This document shows, one piece after another, positions 8,894 to 16,317 of a stretch of 64,000 nucleotides of DNA. Position 1 is the first letter of the stretch, and each line of letters begins with the position of its first letter. This stretch comes from Streptomyces harbinensis (GTDB lineage Bacteria > Actinomycetota > Actinomycetes > Streptomycetales > Streptomycetaceae), in contig NZ_FPAB01000005.1 in NCBI RefSeq assembly GCF_900116145.1, forward strand, positions 186,001-250,000, written 5' to 3'. A program made the position numbers and the translations under genes. The notes under the pieces were generated by a model. It worked only from the letters and a program-made list of their open reading frames with translations. It searched no databases and was not told where the DNA came from.

Positions 8894-10501
8894 TCAGGAG
8901 CAGGTTTTGCCGTCCTCGGGGACCTTGCCGTCCAGGAGGTAGGCGTTCACCGTGTCCTGGACGCAGCTGTTGCCGCTGTTGTACGCGCCGTGGCCCTCGC
9001 CCTCGTAGGTGAGTTCCACCGCCTTGTCCTCGCCCAGCGCCTCGCGCATGTTCGTGGTGCCCGCGTACGGCGTGGCCGGGTCGCCGGTGGTGCCGATCAG
9101 CAGGATCGTCGCGTCGGTCGTGGTGCTGACGTCCGGGTGGGCCTGGGCCCCGGTCACCGGCCAGTCGGTGCAGCTCAGCAGGGACCAGGCCATGCCGGGG
9201 CCGAAGACCGGGGAGGCGTCGGTGAACTCGGGCAGCGCGTTGTGCACGTCCGCGATCTCGTAGCGCTGGTCGGTGTCGGCGCAGTTGATCGCCACCAGGG
9301 AGGACTGGAGGGTGGAGTACGTCCCGTCCGGGTTGCGGCCGTTCATGGAGTCGCCGAGGGTGAGCAGGATGGTGCCGTCCGGGTCCTCCTCGGCCATCGC
9401 CTCCTCCAGGCCCTGGGTGAGGAAGGGCCAGAAGTCCTCCGAGTACAGCGACTGGGCGATGCCGCTCCAGGCGAGCGATTCGGTGAGAGGCCGACCGTCC
9501 GGGTCCTGGGTGGGGAGCGGAGTGGAGCGCAGGCCGTCCAGGAAGTCGTTCAGTTTCCGCTCGCCCTCATCCGGGGAGCCGCCCAGCGGGCAGTCCTCGC
9601 TCTGCGCGCAGCTCTCCATGTAGGCGGTGAGGGCCTGCTGGAAGCCCTCGGCCTGGGCGAGCGCGCCCTGCCGGGCGTCGGCGGTCGGGTCCACGACCGC
9701 GTCCAGGGCGGCGCGGCCGACCCGCTGCGGGAAGAGGTGCGCGTACACGCCGCCCAGCTGGGTGCCGTACGAGATGCCGAAGTAGTGCAGCTTGTCGTCG
9801 CCGAGCACGTGCCGCATCAGGTCCATGTCGCGGGCGGTGTTGACGGTGGTGAGGTGGGGGAGGAGCGGGCCCGCCGCGGATTCGCAGGCGGCGGCGAAGG
9901 AACGCAGCCGGGTGAGGTGGTCCTGTTCGCCGGCCTCGTCGGTGGGGACCAGGTTCTCGGCGAAGTAGGAGTCGAGCTGGGTGCCGTTCAGGCACACCAG
10001 GCCGTCGCTGGCGCCGACGCCGCGCGGGTCGAAGCTCACCAGGTCGTAGCGCCCCGCCAGTTCGGTGTAGTCGCTGCCGAACGCCGGGAGCGTCGCCACC
10101 CCGGAGCCGCCCGGGCCGCCGAAGTTGAACAGCAGCGAGCCGATGCGCTCGTCGTCGCCCGCCGTGCTGCGGGCCCGGATCAGCGCGAGGTCGAGGGTGT
10201 CGCCGCCGGGGTCGGAGTAGTCGACGGGGGCCTTCATGGTGGCGCACTCCCAGGTCGCGCCGTCCGGCAGCGGGGAGGGGGAGCCGCCGGTGTCGCCCTG
10301 TTCGGAGTCGGGGGCCGGGCAGGCCGACCAGTCGGGTTGCTGGCCGGTCAGCTCTTCGGGCAGCTGGTCGGTCGCCACCGGGCCGCTCGCCGAGGGCGAC
10401 TCCGTCTCCGCGACGGTTTCGGGGCCACCGCCCGCCGTACAGCCCGCCGCCGGCAGCAGCGCCAGGACGGAGAGGACGGCGGTCAGGCGGGCACGGTACA
10501 T
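8894..10501 (-). CDS. secreted alpha/beta hydrolase lipoprotein, tripeptidyl aminopeptidase type (paralogue)
   Basis: 535 aa from ATG 10501 (GGAG 6 bases upstream); an in-frame ATG at 10531 is less well placed. Signal peptide MYRARLTAVLSVLALLPAAGC ends in a lipobox. Catalytic elements match the gene at 5666-7222: FNFGGPGGSG, DLVSFDPRGVGAS, nucleophile GISYG, acid TTGDPATPYAGT and GHGAYNSGNSC. Also shared are AHLFPQRVGR and the Asn-Cys-Ala-Asp region. The product should be an outer-surface exopeptidase releasing short peptides. The two paralogues flanking a basic-amino-acid exporter suggest a peptide-use locus. The open frame continues upstream into modB DNA, but that extension is not coding. 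Confidence 0.88.
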   Translation of the reverse strand: MYRARLTAVLSVLALLPAAGCTAGGGPETVAETESPSASGPVATDQLPEELTGQQPDWSACPAPDSEQGDTGGSPSPLPDGATWECATMKAPVDYSDPGGDTLDLALIRARSTAGDDERIGSLLFNFGGPGGSGVATLPAFGSDYTELAGRYDLVSFDPRGVGASDGLVCLNGTQLDSYFAENLVPTDEAGEQDHLTRLRSFAAACESAAGPLLPHLTTVNTARDMDLMRHVLGDDKLHYFGISYGTQLGGVYAHLFPQRVGRAALDAVVDPTADARQGALAQAEGFQQALTAYMESCAQSEDCPLGGSPDEGERKLNDFLDGLRSTPLPTQDPDGRPLTESLAWSGIAQSLYSEDFWPFLTQGLEEAMAEEDPDGTILLTLGDSMNGRNPDGTYSTLQSSLVAINCADTDQRYEIADVHNALPEFTDASPVFGPGMAWSLLSCTDWPVTGAQAHPDVSTTTDATILLIGTTGDPATPYAGTTNMREALGEDKAVELTYEGEGHGAYNSGNSCVQDTVNAYLLDGKVPEDGKTCS

Positions 10502-10584
10502 CGACGGCTCCGATCGGTCGGGGACGCTCATCTTCCGGCCCGGCCCACGGGCGCCGCACGTGCTGGGGCGCAAGCGGGTGACCC

Positions 10585-11379
10585 TCAGCGCCCGCCCCCG
10601 CCCACCGGGAGCCACCGGCCGCGCAGCGCGGTGAGGATGGTGGCGGCCACCGCGAGCAGCAGCAGGGAGAGCGCGGTCGCCCCGGCCGGGTCGTTCTGGA
10701 GCAGCAGATAGACCTGGAGCGGCAGCGTCTGGGTGGTGCCCGGCAGGTTCCCGGCGAAGGTGATCGTGGCGCCGAACTCGCCCAGGGCCCGCGCCCAGGC
10801 CAGCGCCGCCCCCGCCACCAGCGCGGGCCGCGCCATGGGGAGCGTCACCAGCCACAGGATGCGCAGCGGTCCCGCGCCCATGGTGGCGGCGGCCTCCTCG
10901 TACAGCGGGTCGATGCCGGCGAGCGCGCCCTCCAGGCTGATGACCAGGAACGGCATGGCGACGAACGCGGCGGCGACCACCGCGCCCGCCGTGCTGAACG
11001 GCAGGCTGACGCCCACCGACGCCAGCCAGTCGCCGAGCAGTCCGCGCCGGCCGAAGCCCTGGAGCAGCGCCACCCCGGCCACGGTGGGCGGCAGCACCAT
11101 GGGGAGCAGGACGAGCGAGCGGATCAGGGGTTTGCCGGGTACGCGGGCGCGCGCCAGCAGCCAGGCGAGCGGGATGCCGAGGAGCAGCGAGATCAGCAGC
11201 GCCCACCCCGAGACCACCAGGGAGAGCCGCAGGGCTTCGGTGACGGCCGGGTCGGTGAGCCGGCCGGCCAGGGAGGACCAGGGCGCCCGGGTGACGATGC
11301 CCAGCAGCGGGACGAGGAGGAACGCGATGGCCCCGGCGGCCGGGAGCAGCAGGGTCAGCGGTACGGTGCGGCGTTTCAC
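10585..11379 (-). CDS. modB: molybdate ABC transporter permease ModB
   Basis: 264 aa, about six membrane helices. The cytoplasmic EAA-like loop EEAAATMGAGPLRILWLVTLP contacts the ATPase in this transporter class, and AWARALGEFGATITFAGN is typical of ModB/CysT permeases. Its ATG overlaps the modA stop (ATGA). It should form the membrane channel for molybdate. No ATP-binding subunit follows: the next gene (stop side 10501) is a peptidase, so the ATPase must come from elsewhere or the system is incomplete. Confidence 0.9.
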   Translation of the reverse strand: MKRRTVPLTLLLPAAGAIAFLLVPLLGIVTRAPWSSLAGRLTDPAVTEALRLSLVVSGWALLISLLLGIPLAWLLARARVPGKPLIRSLVLLPMVLPPTVAGVALLQGFGRRGLLGDWLASVGVSLPFSTAGAVVAAAFVAMPFLVISLEGALAGIDPLYEEAAATMGAGPLRILWLVTLPMARPALVAGAALAWARALGEFGATITFAGNLPGTTQTLPLQVYLLLQNDPAGATALSLLLLAVAATILTALRGRWLPVGGGGR

Positions 11380-12140
11380 GGGGCGGCGAAGCCGGCGTCG
11401 GTCAGCAGTTCTTGGGCGGGTGCGCTGCCGAGCCAGGCCACGAAGGCGGCGGCCTCGTCGGGGTGCGCGGTGCTGTTGAGGACGGCGGCGGGGTACTCGG
11501 CGACGACGTTCTGTCCGGCCGGGATGGGGAAGGTGTCCACCGCGTCGCCCGCGGAGGCGGCGTCGGTGGCGTACACCAGGCCGGCGTCGGCCTCCGCCAG
11601 CCGTACCTTGCTGAGGACGGCGCGGACGTTCGGCTCCTGGGAGACGGGGGTGACGGTGACGCCGGCCCGGTCCAGGATCTCCTCGCCGTAGCGGCCGGCC
11701 GGGACCTCGGGGGCGGCCAGCACGAGGCGGAGCCCGTCCCGGCCGAGGCCGGCCAGGTCGGTGACGCCGGCGGGGTTGCCGGGCGGGGTGACGATGACGA
11801 GTGCGTTGCGGGCGATGACGGCGGGCGCGCCGTGGTCGCCGGTCTCGGCGCGCACCGCCTCCATGGTGGCGGTGTCGGCGGTGACCAGCGCGTCGGCGGG
11901 GGCGCCCTGGTTGATCTGGGCGGCGAGCTCCTGGGAGCCGGCGAAGGAGAACCGGACGGTGACGCCGTCGTGTTCGTCCTCGAAGAGCGCGCCGGCCTCG
12001 GTGAAGACGTCGGTGAGGGAGGCGGCGGCCAGGACGGTCAGTTCGGTGGTGGCGCGGTCGCCGTCGCCGTCGGTGGCGCAGCCGGCCAGCAGGACGGTGG
12101 CGGACAGCGCCGCCGCGCAGCCGAGCAGCCGGGTCTTCAC
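11376..12140 (-). CDS. modA: molybdate-binding lipoprotein ModA
   Basis: 254 aa. Signal peptide with lipobox LLAGC (residues 17-21). The mature part begins LTVLAAASLTDVF, the ModA ligand-binding start in which AAASL contacts the oxyanion, followed by FSFAGSQELAAQINQGAPADALVTAD. The C-terminal half has AGLVYATDA. It captures molybdate or tungstate outside the cell and hands it to ModB. Its start overlaps the upstream TOBE regulator by 4 bases and its stop overlaps modB by 4 bases, so the three genes are one coupled operon. Confidence 0.92.
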   Translation of the reverse strand: MKTRLLGCAAALSATVLLAGCATDGDGDRATTELTVLAAASLTDVFTEAGALFEDEHDGVTVRFSFAGSQELAAQINQGAPADALVTADTATMEAVRAETGDHGAPAVIARNALVIVTPPGNPAGVTDLAGLGRDGLRLVLAAPEVPAGRYGEEILDRAGVTVTPVSQEPNVRAVLSKVRLAEADAGLVYATDAASAGDAVDTFPIPAGQNVVAEYPAAVLNSTAHPDEAAAFVAWLGSAPAQELLTDAGFAAP

Positions 12141-12544
12141 TGGTCGTTCCCCCGGTCGATGTGCACGCTGGTGGCCTTGACCCGGGCGGTGGCCTCCATG
12201 CCGACGGCGAGGCCGAGTTCTTCGACGGCCTCCCGGGTGACCAGGGAGACCAGCCGGTGCGGTCCGGCCTGGATCTCCACCTGGGCGGCGATGTCGCCGA
12301 GTTTGACGGCGGTGATGATGCCGGGGAAGGCGTTGCGGGTGCTGGTGTACGCCTCGCCCGCGTCGTCGTCCGCCCCTTCGGCGGCGAGGGTCACGGCGAA
12401 GGCCGCGAGGTCGGCGCCCGCGACGATCCGCTTGCCGGCCTCGTCCCGCCGGGTCGGCAGCCGGCCTGCGTCCGCCCAGCGGCGGACGGTGTCGGGGCTG
12501 ACCCCGAGCAGCCGGGCGGCGCGGCCGATCGTGTAGGAACGCAT
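12137..12544 (-). CDS. HTH-TOBE (Mop domain) molybdate regulator/binding protein
   Basis: 135 aa from ATG 12544. Residues 1-50 are a MerR-type excisionase-like helix-turn-helix (YTIGRAARLLGVSPDTVRRWADAGRLPTRR). Residues about 65-130 are a TOBE/Mop domain (RNAFPGIITAVKLGDIAAQVEI) that binds molybdate in ModE and molbindins. It is first in the molybdate operon and probably senses cytoplasmic molybdate and autoregulates. A promoter-like TTGCAT-18-TAACGT ends 7 bases before the ATG, which suggests a leaderless mRNA. The frame could extend upstream to 12673, but that part overlaps the promoter and looks non-coding. Confidence 0.85.
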   Translation of the reverse strand: MRSYTIGRAARLLGVSPDTVRRWADAGRLPTRRDEAGKRIVAGADLAAFAVTLAAEGADDDAGEAYTSTRNAFPGIITAVKLGDIAAQVEIQAGPHRLVSLVTREAVEELGLAVGMEATARVKATSVHIDRGNDQ

Positions 12545-12551
12545 GCGCGGC

Positions 12552-12581
12552 ACGTTAGGCCGGATGGGGTAGCAGATGCAA
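12552..12581 (-). promoter_or_regulatory. predicted promoter of the molybdate operon
   Basis: On the minus strand TTGCAT (12581-12576), an 18-base spacer and TAACGT (12557-12552). Only 7 bases separate the -10 box from the ATG at 12544, so transcription would start at or next to the start codon. Confidence 0.5.
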
Positions 12582-12653
12582 GGCCGTGCAGGGGTTTTGG
12601 TGGGTGTCTGCGGCCCGTGGGTCAGGTGGTGGGATGTTCGGGGAGCAGCACGA

Positions 12654-12685
12654 TGCCCGGGCGCGGCACGCACCGCGCCCGGGCA
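12654..12685 (-). terminator. terminator after the flippase-like gene
   Basis: A perfect 13-bp stem (12654-12666 with 12673-12685) and a 6-base loop, 16 bases beyond the stop of the minus-strand gene ending at 12702 and before the molybdate promoter. Confidence 0.7.
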
Positions 12686-12701
12686 GGGAAAGGCCCGTGG
12701 C

Positions 12702-15623
12702 CTACAGGGCTTCCTTCCGGGTCAGATGGGTGAACGCCAGCCAGCCCGGCAGCACCGGCAGCCAGAACGTCATCAGCCGGAACAGCAGCACCGCCGCCAG
12801 CGCCGGATTCGTCGGGGCGCCGAACGCCGCCAGCGCGCCCGTCAGCGCCAGCTCCACCGCGCCGATGCCGCCCGGGGTGGGTGCCGCCGAGCCCAGCGCG
12901 TTGCCCGCCAGGAACACCACCGCGACCGTCGGGTAGCTCATCTCCACCCCGAACGCCTGGAGCGAGGCGTCCAGGCACAGCACGAACGCCATCGTCATCA
13001 GCAGCATCCCGCCGATGCCGCTGAGCAGCTTCTTCGGCTCCTGCACCACGTCCAGCATGCGCGGTACGACCCCGGCGAACAGCGACTGCACCCGCTCCGA
13101 GATCGTCTTGCGCAGCGCCGGCACCGCCGCCACGATCAGCGCCAGTACCGCCACCGTCAGCAGCCCGGCGATGACCGTCCGGGACGGCGACAGGTTCGGG
13201 GTGTGCTCGGTGCCGGTCAGATAGCCGAAGGTCAGCAGCAGCGTGATGTGGCTGCCCAGACCGAAGAGCTGGGACGCGCCCACACTGGCCACCGCGTGCC
13301 CCGGCCGCAGCCCCTGCCGTTGCAGATACCGGGTGTTCAGCGCGACGCCGCCGATCGCGGCGGGCGCCACCAGCTTCACGAACGAACCCGCCACCTGGGC
13401 CACCACGGTGCGCAGATACGGCACCTTCTCCGGCACGAAGCCGAGCAGGCTCACGGCGGCGGAGAAGTAGGTCAGCGCCGAGAAGCAGGCCGCCGCGATC
13501 ACCCACCACCAGTTGGCGTTGTCGATGACCTGGTCGATCTTCAGCTCGGCCAGCTGCGTGATGAGGAAGTAGCCGGCGAAGGCGGCGGCGATGAAGGAGA
13601 CGAGGGTACGGGGCCGCACCCGCTCCATCCGGGCCGGCTCTATGGCGGCCTCGGGCCGTACCCGCAGCACCTGCTGCCGGATCAGGGAGAGCAGGTCGGG
13701 CTCCTTGGAGTCCTCCAGGGCCTGCTCCATGACCTGCTTCTCGGCCTGCTTGGCCGCCTTGACCGTCTTGCGGTCGGCGTCCTCGGGCAGCGTGCCGCGC
13801 GCCTCGCGGTAGGCGCGTACGGCGTCGAGGACGGCCTGCCGCTCCCGGGCCGCCCGCTCCTTGCCGAGCTGGCGCAGCGTGGTGCGCGTGGTGCGGGACA
13901 TCGCGATCGGCTGGAGCATCGGCAGGCTGTCGGCCACCGCGTCCGGGCCGAGGACGGCGACGGCCGAGGCCACCGCCCGTTCGGCGCCGACCCGCAGGCC
14001 GAAGGTCGTCAGCAACTGCGCGACGTCCATCCGCAGCGGGATGTCGCCGGCCGCGATCTCCCCGCCGCGCAGATTCGTCAGATACACCTGGCCGGCCCGG
14101 TCCACGAGCAGCGAGTGCCCGTCCAGCCGGCGGTGCGCGATGCGCCGCGACTGGAGCGCCACCACCTGCTGCCAGGACGCCGCCATCAGGTCGTCGGTGA
14201 TCTCGTCCGCCGGGACGGACTCCAGCGACCGGCCGCCGATGTGCTCGTACACGAGCATCACGGCGTCCGGGCCGAGTTCGGAGGTGGCGATCAGCTTGGG
14301 GGCGTGGGCGCCGGCGGCGATCGCCGCGTACGCCAGAAGTGCCTCCTGCTCCAGCGCCTGCCGCAGCGAGGGCAGGCTGCGGCGCTGGGTGATGCCGCGC
14401 ACCGTCAGCCGGCGCCAGGCGCGGTAGAAGAAGCCCTGCGCCTGCTGGGCGCGGTCCACCACCGTGATGTCCAGCGGTGGACCGGTCTCCAGGGTGACGA
14501 GATAGCGCCGGGTGAGCTGCCCCGCCTCGCTGTCGCCCGACTCGGCGGCCTCCGACCCGGGCGGTTCCTCGGTGCGCAGCGCGCTCACCGGGCGGAAGCC
14601 GACGTTGCGCAGCCCGGCCAGCAGTTGCTGGCCGGTGGGGCGGACGTTCGGGGTGCCGACCGCGTACAGCGTGCCGTAGGCGATGGTCCAGCCGATGAGG
14701 ACGGTGACCAGGATGGAGAAGAGCGTGGTGTAGCCGGCCACGAGCACCGAGACCGCGTCCAGCACCAGCACCGCGATCATGATCAGCCGCCAGCGCGGGC
14801 GGTGGGTCATGCCCACGGCGGTGGCGTAGGCGATGACGGGCGCGAGGTAGCCGTGCACCGGATCGGTCAGCCCCACCCCGGACGGGGCGTCGCGGGTGAG
14901 GGCGTTCTGCACGGACTCCGGTGCCACCCGGGCCACCCACAGGCTGAAGGACAGCGAGACGCCGTGCGCGAGCACGGCGGCCAGCACGCCGTCCGCGATG
15001 CGCAGTCCGTCGCGCTTGATGAGGCGTTCGACGGCGAAGGCGACCGGGACGATGAGGACGGCGACGGAGGACGCGAACCCCGCGAAGGAGATGAGCAGCG
15101 GCGGGGCGCCGTCCGCGCTGTTGTTGATGTCGGTCTCGATGCCCTCGGTGGTGCCCACGGCGAAGGTCGCGGTCAGCAGCACCAGGGCGATGCCGAGCAG
15201 CCCGAACAGGGAACGGATCAGATCGCCGGGGCGGTGCACGCGCGCGGCGAGGATCGGCTCGTCGATCTCCAGCCGGTCGGCCAGGGACACCGGCTCCGGC
15301 GCGGACTCCTGGCCCGGGCCGGGGGGTACGGGCGCGGCCCCGGCGGGCTCGGTGGCGCGGCCGGACTCCGCCGGCCCCGGCGTCACCGACGGCGCGGCTG
15401 GCGGCCGGTCGCGCGCCTCCTCGGCCAGCCGCTTGGCCTCCTGCCGCCGCCGGCTGTTCGCCCGGCGGGCCGCCTTGGCGCGCTTGCCACTCCTGGGGGG
15501 CTGCCGTACGGCCGGTGACTGTCCGTTCATGCCACTCATGGCGTCGTACAGCCCCTCCCCCTCGTCATGCCCCGGCGCCCGCCCCGCCCGGAGTCGCTCC
15601 GCCTCTTCTTCGCCCCGTATCAC
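12702..15623 (-). CDS. membrane protein: kinase-like domain plus LPG-synthase-type flippase domain
   Basis: 973 aa. Residues 1-140 are soluble, with a Lys/Arg-rich patch at about 45-70 and an Ala/Pro-rich stretch. About six membrane helices span 140-310. A soluble region of about 370-610 resembles a degenerate protein/aminoglycoside kinase fold: AVMLVYEHIGGRSLESV as hinge, then IAHRRLDGHSLLVD and VYLTNLRGGE where the catalytic and DFG loops would be. Residues about 650-960 carry LVAPAAIGGVALNTRYLQRQG and TPGGIGAVELALTGAL, the marks of the MprF/LPG-synthase transmembrane (YbhN, flippase-like) family. It probably handles a lipid or envelope precursor. The kinase-like part lacks clear catalytic Asp residues, so it may only bind nucleotide or ligand. 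A long hairpin ends the gene. Confidence 0.8.
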   Translation of the reverse strand: MIRGEEEAERLRAGRAPGHDEGEGLYDAMSGMNGQSPAVRQPPRSGKRAKAARRANSRRRQEAKRLAEEARDRPPAAPSVTPGPAESGRATEPAGAAPVPPGPGQESAPEPVSLADRLEIDEPILAARVHRPGDLIRSLFGLLGIALVLLTATFAVGTTEGIETDINNSADGAPPLLISFAGFASSVAVLIVPVAFAVERLIKRDGLRIADGVLAAVLAHGVSLSFSLWVARVAPESVQNALTRDAPSGVGLTDPVHGYLAPVIAYATAVGMTHRPRWRLIMIAVLVLDAVSVLVAGYTTLFSILVTVLIGWTIAYGTLYAVGTPNVRPTGQQLLAGLRNVGFRPVSALRTEEPPGSEAAESGDSEAGQLTRRYLVTLETGPPLDITVVDRAQQAQGFFYRAWRRLTVRGITQRRSLPSLRQALEQEALLAYAAIAAGAHAPKLIATSELGPDAVMLVYEHIGGRSLESVPADEITDDLMAASWQQVVALQSRRIAHRRLDGHSLLVDRAGQVYLTNLRGGEIAAGDIPLRMDVAQLLTTFGLRVGAERAVASAVAVLGPDAVADSLPMLQPIAMSRTTRTTLRQLGKERAARERQAVLDAVRAYREARGTLPEDADRKTVKAAKQAEKQVMEQALEDSKEPDLLSLIRQQVLRVRPEAAIEPARMERVRPRTLVSFIAAAFAGYFLITQLAELKIDQVIDNANWWWVIAAACFSALTYFSAAVSLLGFVPEKVPYLRTVVAQVAGSFVKLVAPAAIGGVALNTRYLQRQGLRPGHAVASVGASQLFGLGSHITLLLTFGYLTGTEHTPNLSPSRTVIAGLLTVAVLALIVAAVPALRKTISERVQSLFAGVVPRMLDVVQEPKKLLSGIGGMLLMTMAFVLCLDASLQAFGVEMSYPTVAVVFLAGNALGSAAPTPGGIGAVELALTGALAAFGAPTNPALAAVLLFRLMTFWLPVLPGWLAFTHLTRKEAL

Positions 15624-15715
15624 TGGCCGTTTCCTCGGTCTTCGTCACTGTGACGATAGTGGCACGAGTGACGGCCGGCCGGGGACTGTCCGTGACATAC
15701 GGCACCATGGGCGCC

Positions 15716-16078
15716 ATGACCAGCACCCCGCACCGGCTCCCGGACTATGCCGACCGGGTGCTCACCGCCGCCGAACGCATCCCGCCCGGCCGGGTGATGA
15801 CGTACGGCGACATCGCCGCGCTCCTCGGCAGCGGCGGCCCCCGGCAGGTCGGCCGCGCGATGGCGCTGTACGGCGGCGCCGTCCCCTGGTGGCGTGTGGT
15901 GCGCGCCGACGGCCGGCCGCTGCCGGGCCACGAGAGCCGCGCGCTGGAGCACTACCGCGCCGAGGGCACCCCGCTGCGCCACGGCGCCGCCGGCGTGCCG
16001 CGCGTGGACATGGCACGCGCCCGCTGGACGGCGGAGGGCGAGGCCCCCGGGGACGGCGGGCCCCGGAAAACACGCTGA
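15716..16078 (+). CDS. alkyltransferase-like (ATL) DNA-binding protein, MGMT family
   Basis: 120 aa; ATG 15716 was chosen, with ATG 15707 in frame as an alternative. It is the DNA-binding half of O6-methylguanine methyltransferase: YADRVLTAAERIPPGRVMTYGDIAALLG, then GGPRQVGRAMAL with the Arg finger. The acceptor motif PCHR is PWWR here (Trp58 in place of Cys), so it cannot accept alkyl groups. Such ATL proteins bind alkylated guanine and pass it to nucleotide excision repair. It precedes the AdnAB genes on the same strand and corresponds by position to Rv3204 of M. tuberculosis, fitting a repair neighbourhood. Confidence 0.88.
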   Translation: MTSTPHRLPDYADRVLTAAERIPPGRVMTYGDIAALLGSGGPRQVGRAMALYGGAVPWWRVVRADGRPLPGHESRALEHYRAEGTPLRHGAAGVPRVDMARARWTAEGEAPGDGGPRKTR

Positions 16079-16317
16079 AGGCAGGAGACGGAGACGGCTC
16101 ACAAGCACCAGCTTCCGTCATCCGGGCCGCCGGCGGTATGCCCGGCGCCCTCCGTACGGGGGACCGCACAGAAGGTGCGGGCCACCCCACGCCCGTGGTG
16201 CGCGCCGCGGCGTGCCCCGGGGTTCCCGTGCGGGCGGGTCACCGCAAGGCGTAGCGTCTTTCCCACCGCTTCGCCGCCCGATCCCATCCCCAAGGGGACC
16301 CCCCGCGAGAATCTGCG

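Noticed and set aside
8894..11206. A 770-codon version of the peptidase reaching into modB
   Set aside because: The extra 235 codons lie over modB coding DNA and lack homology; the lipoprotein signal and ribosome-binding site place the start at 10501.
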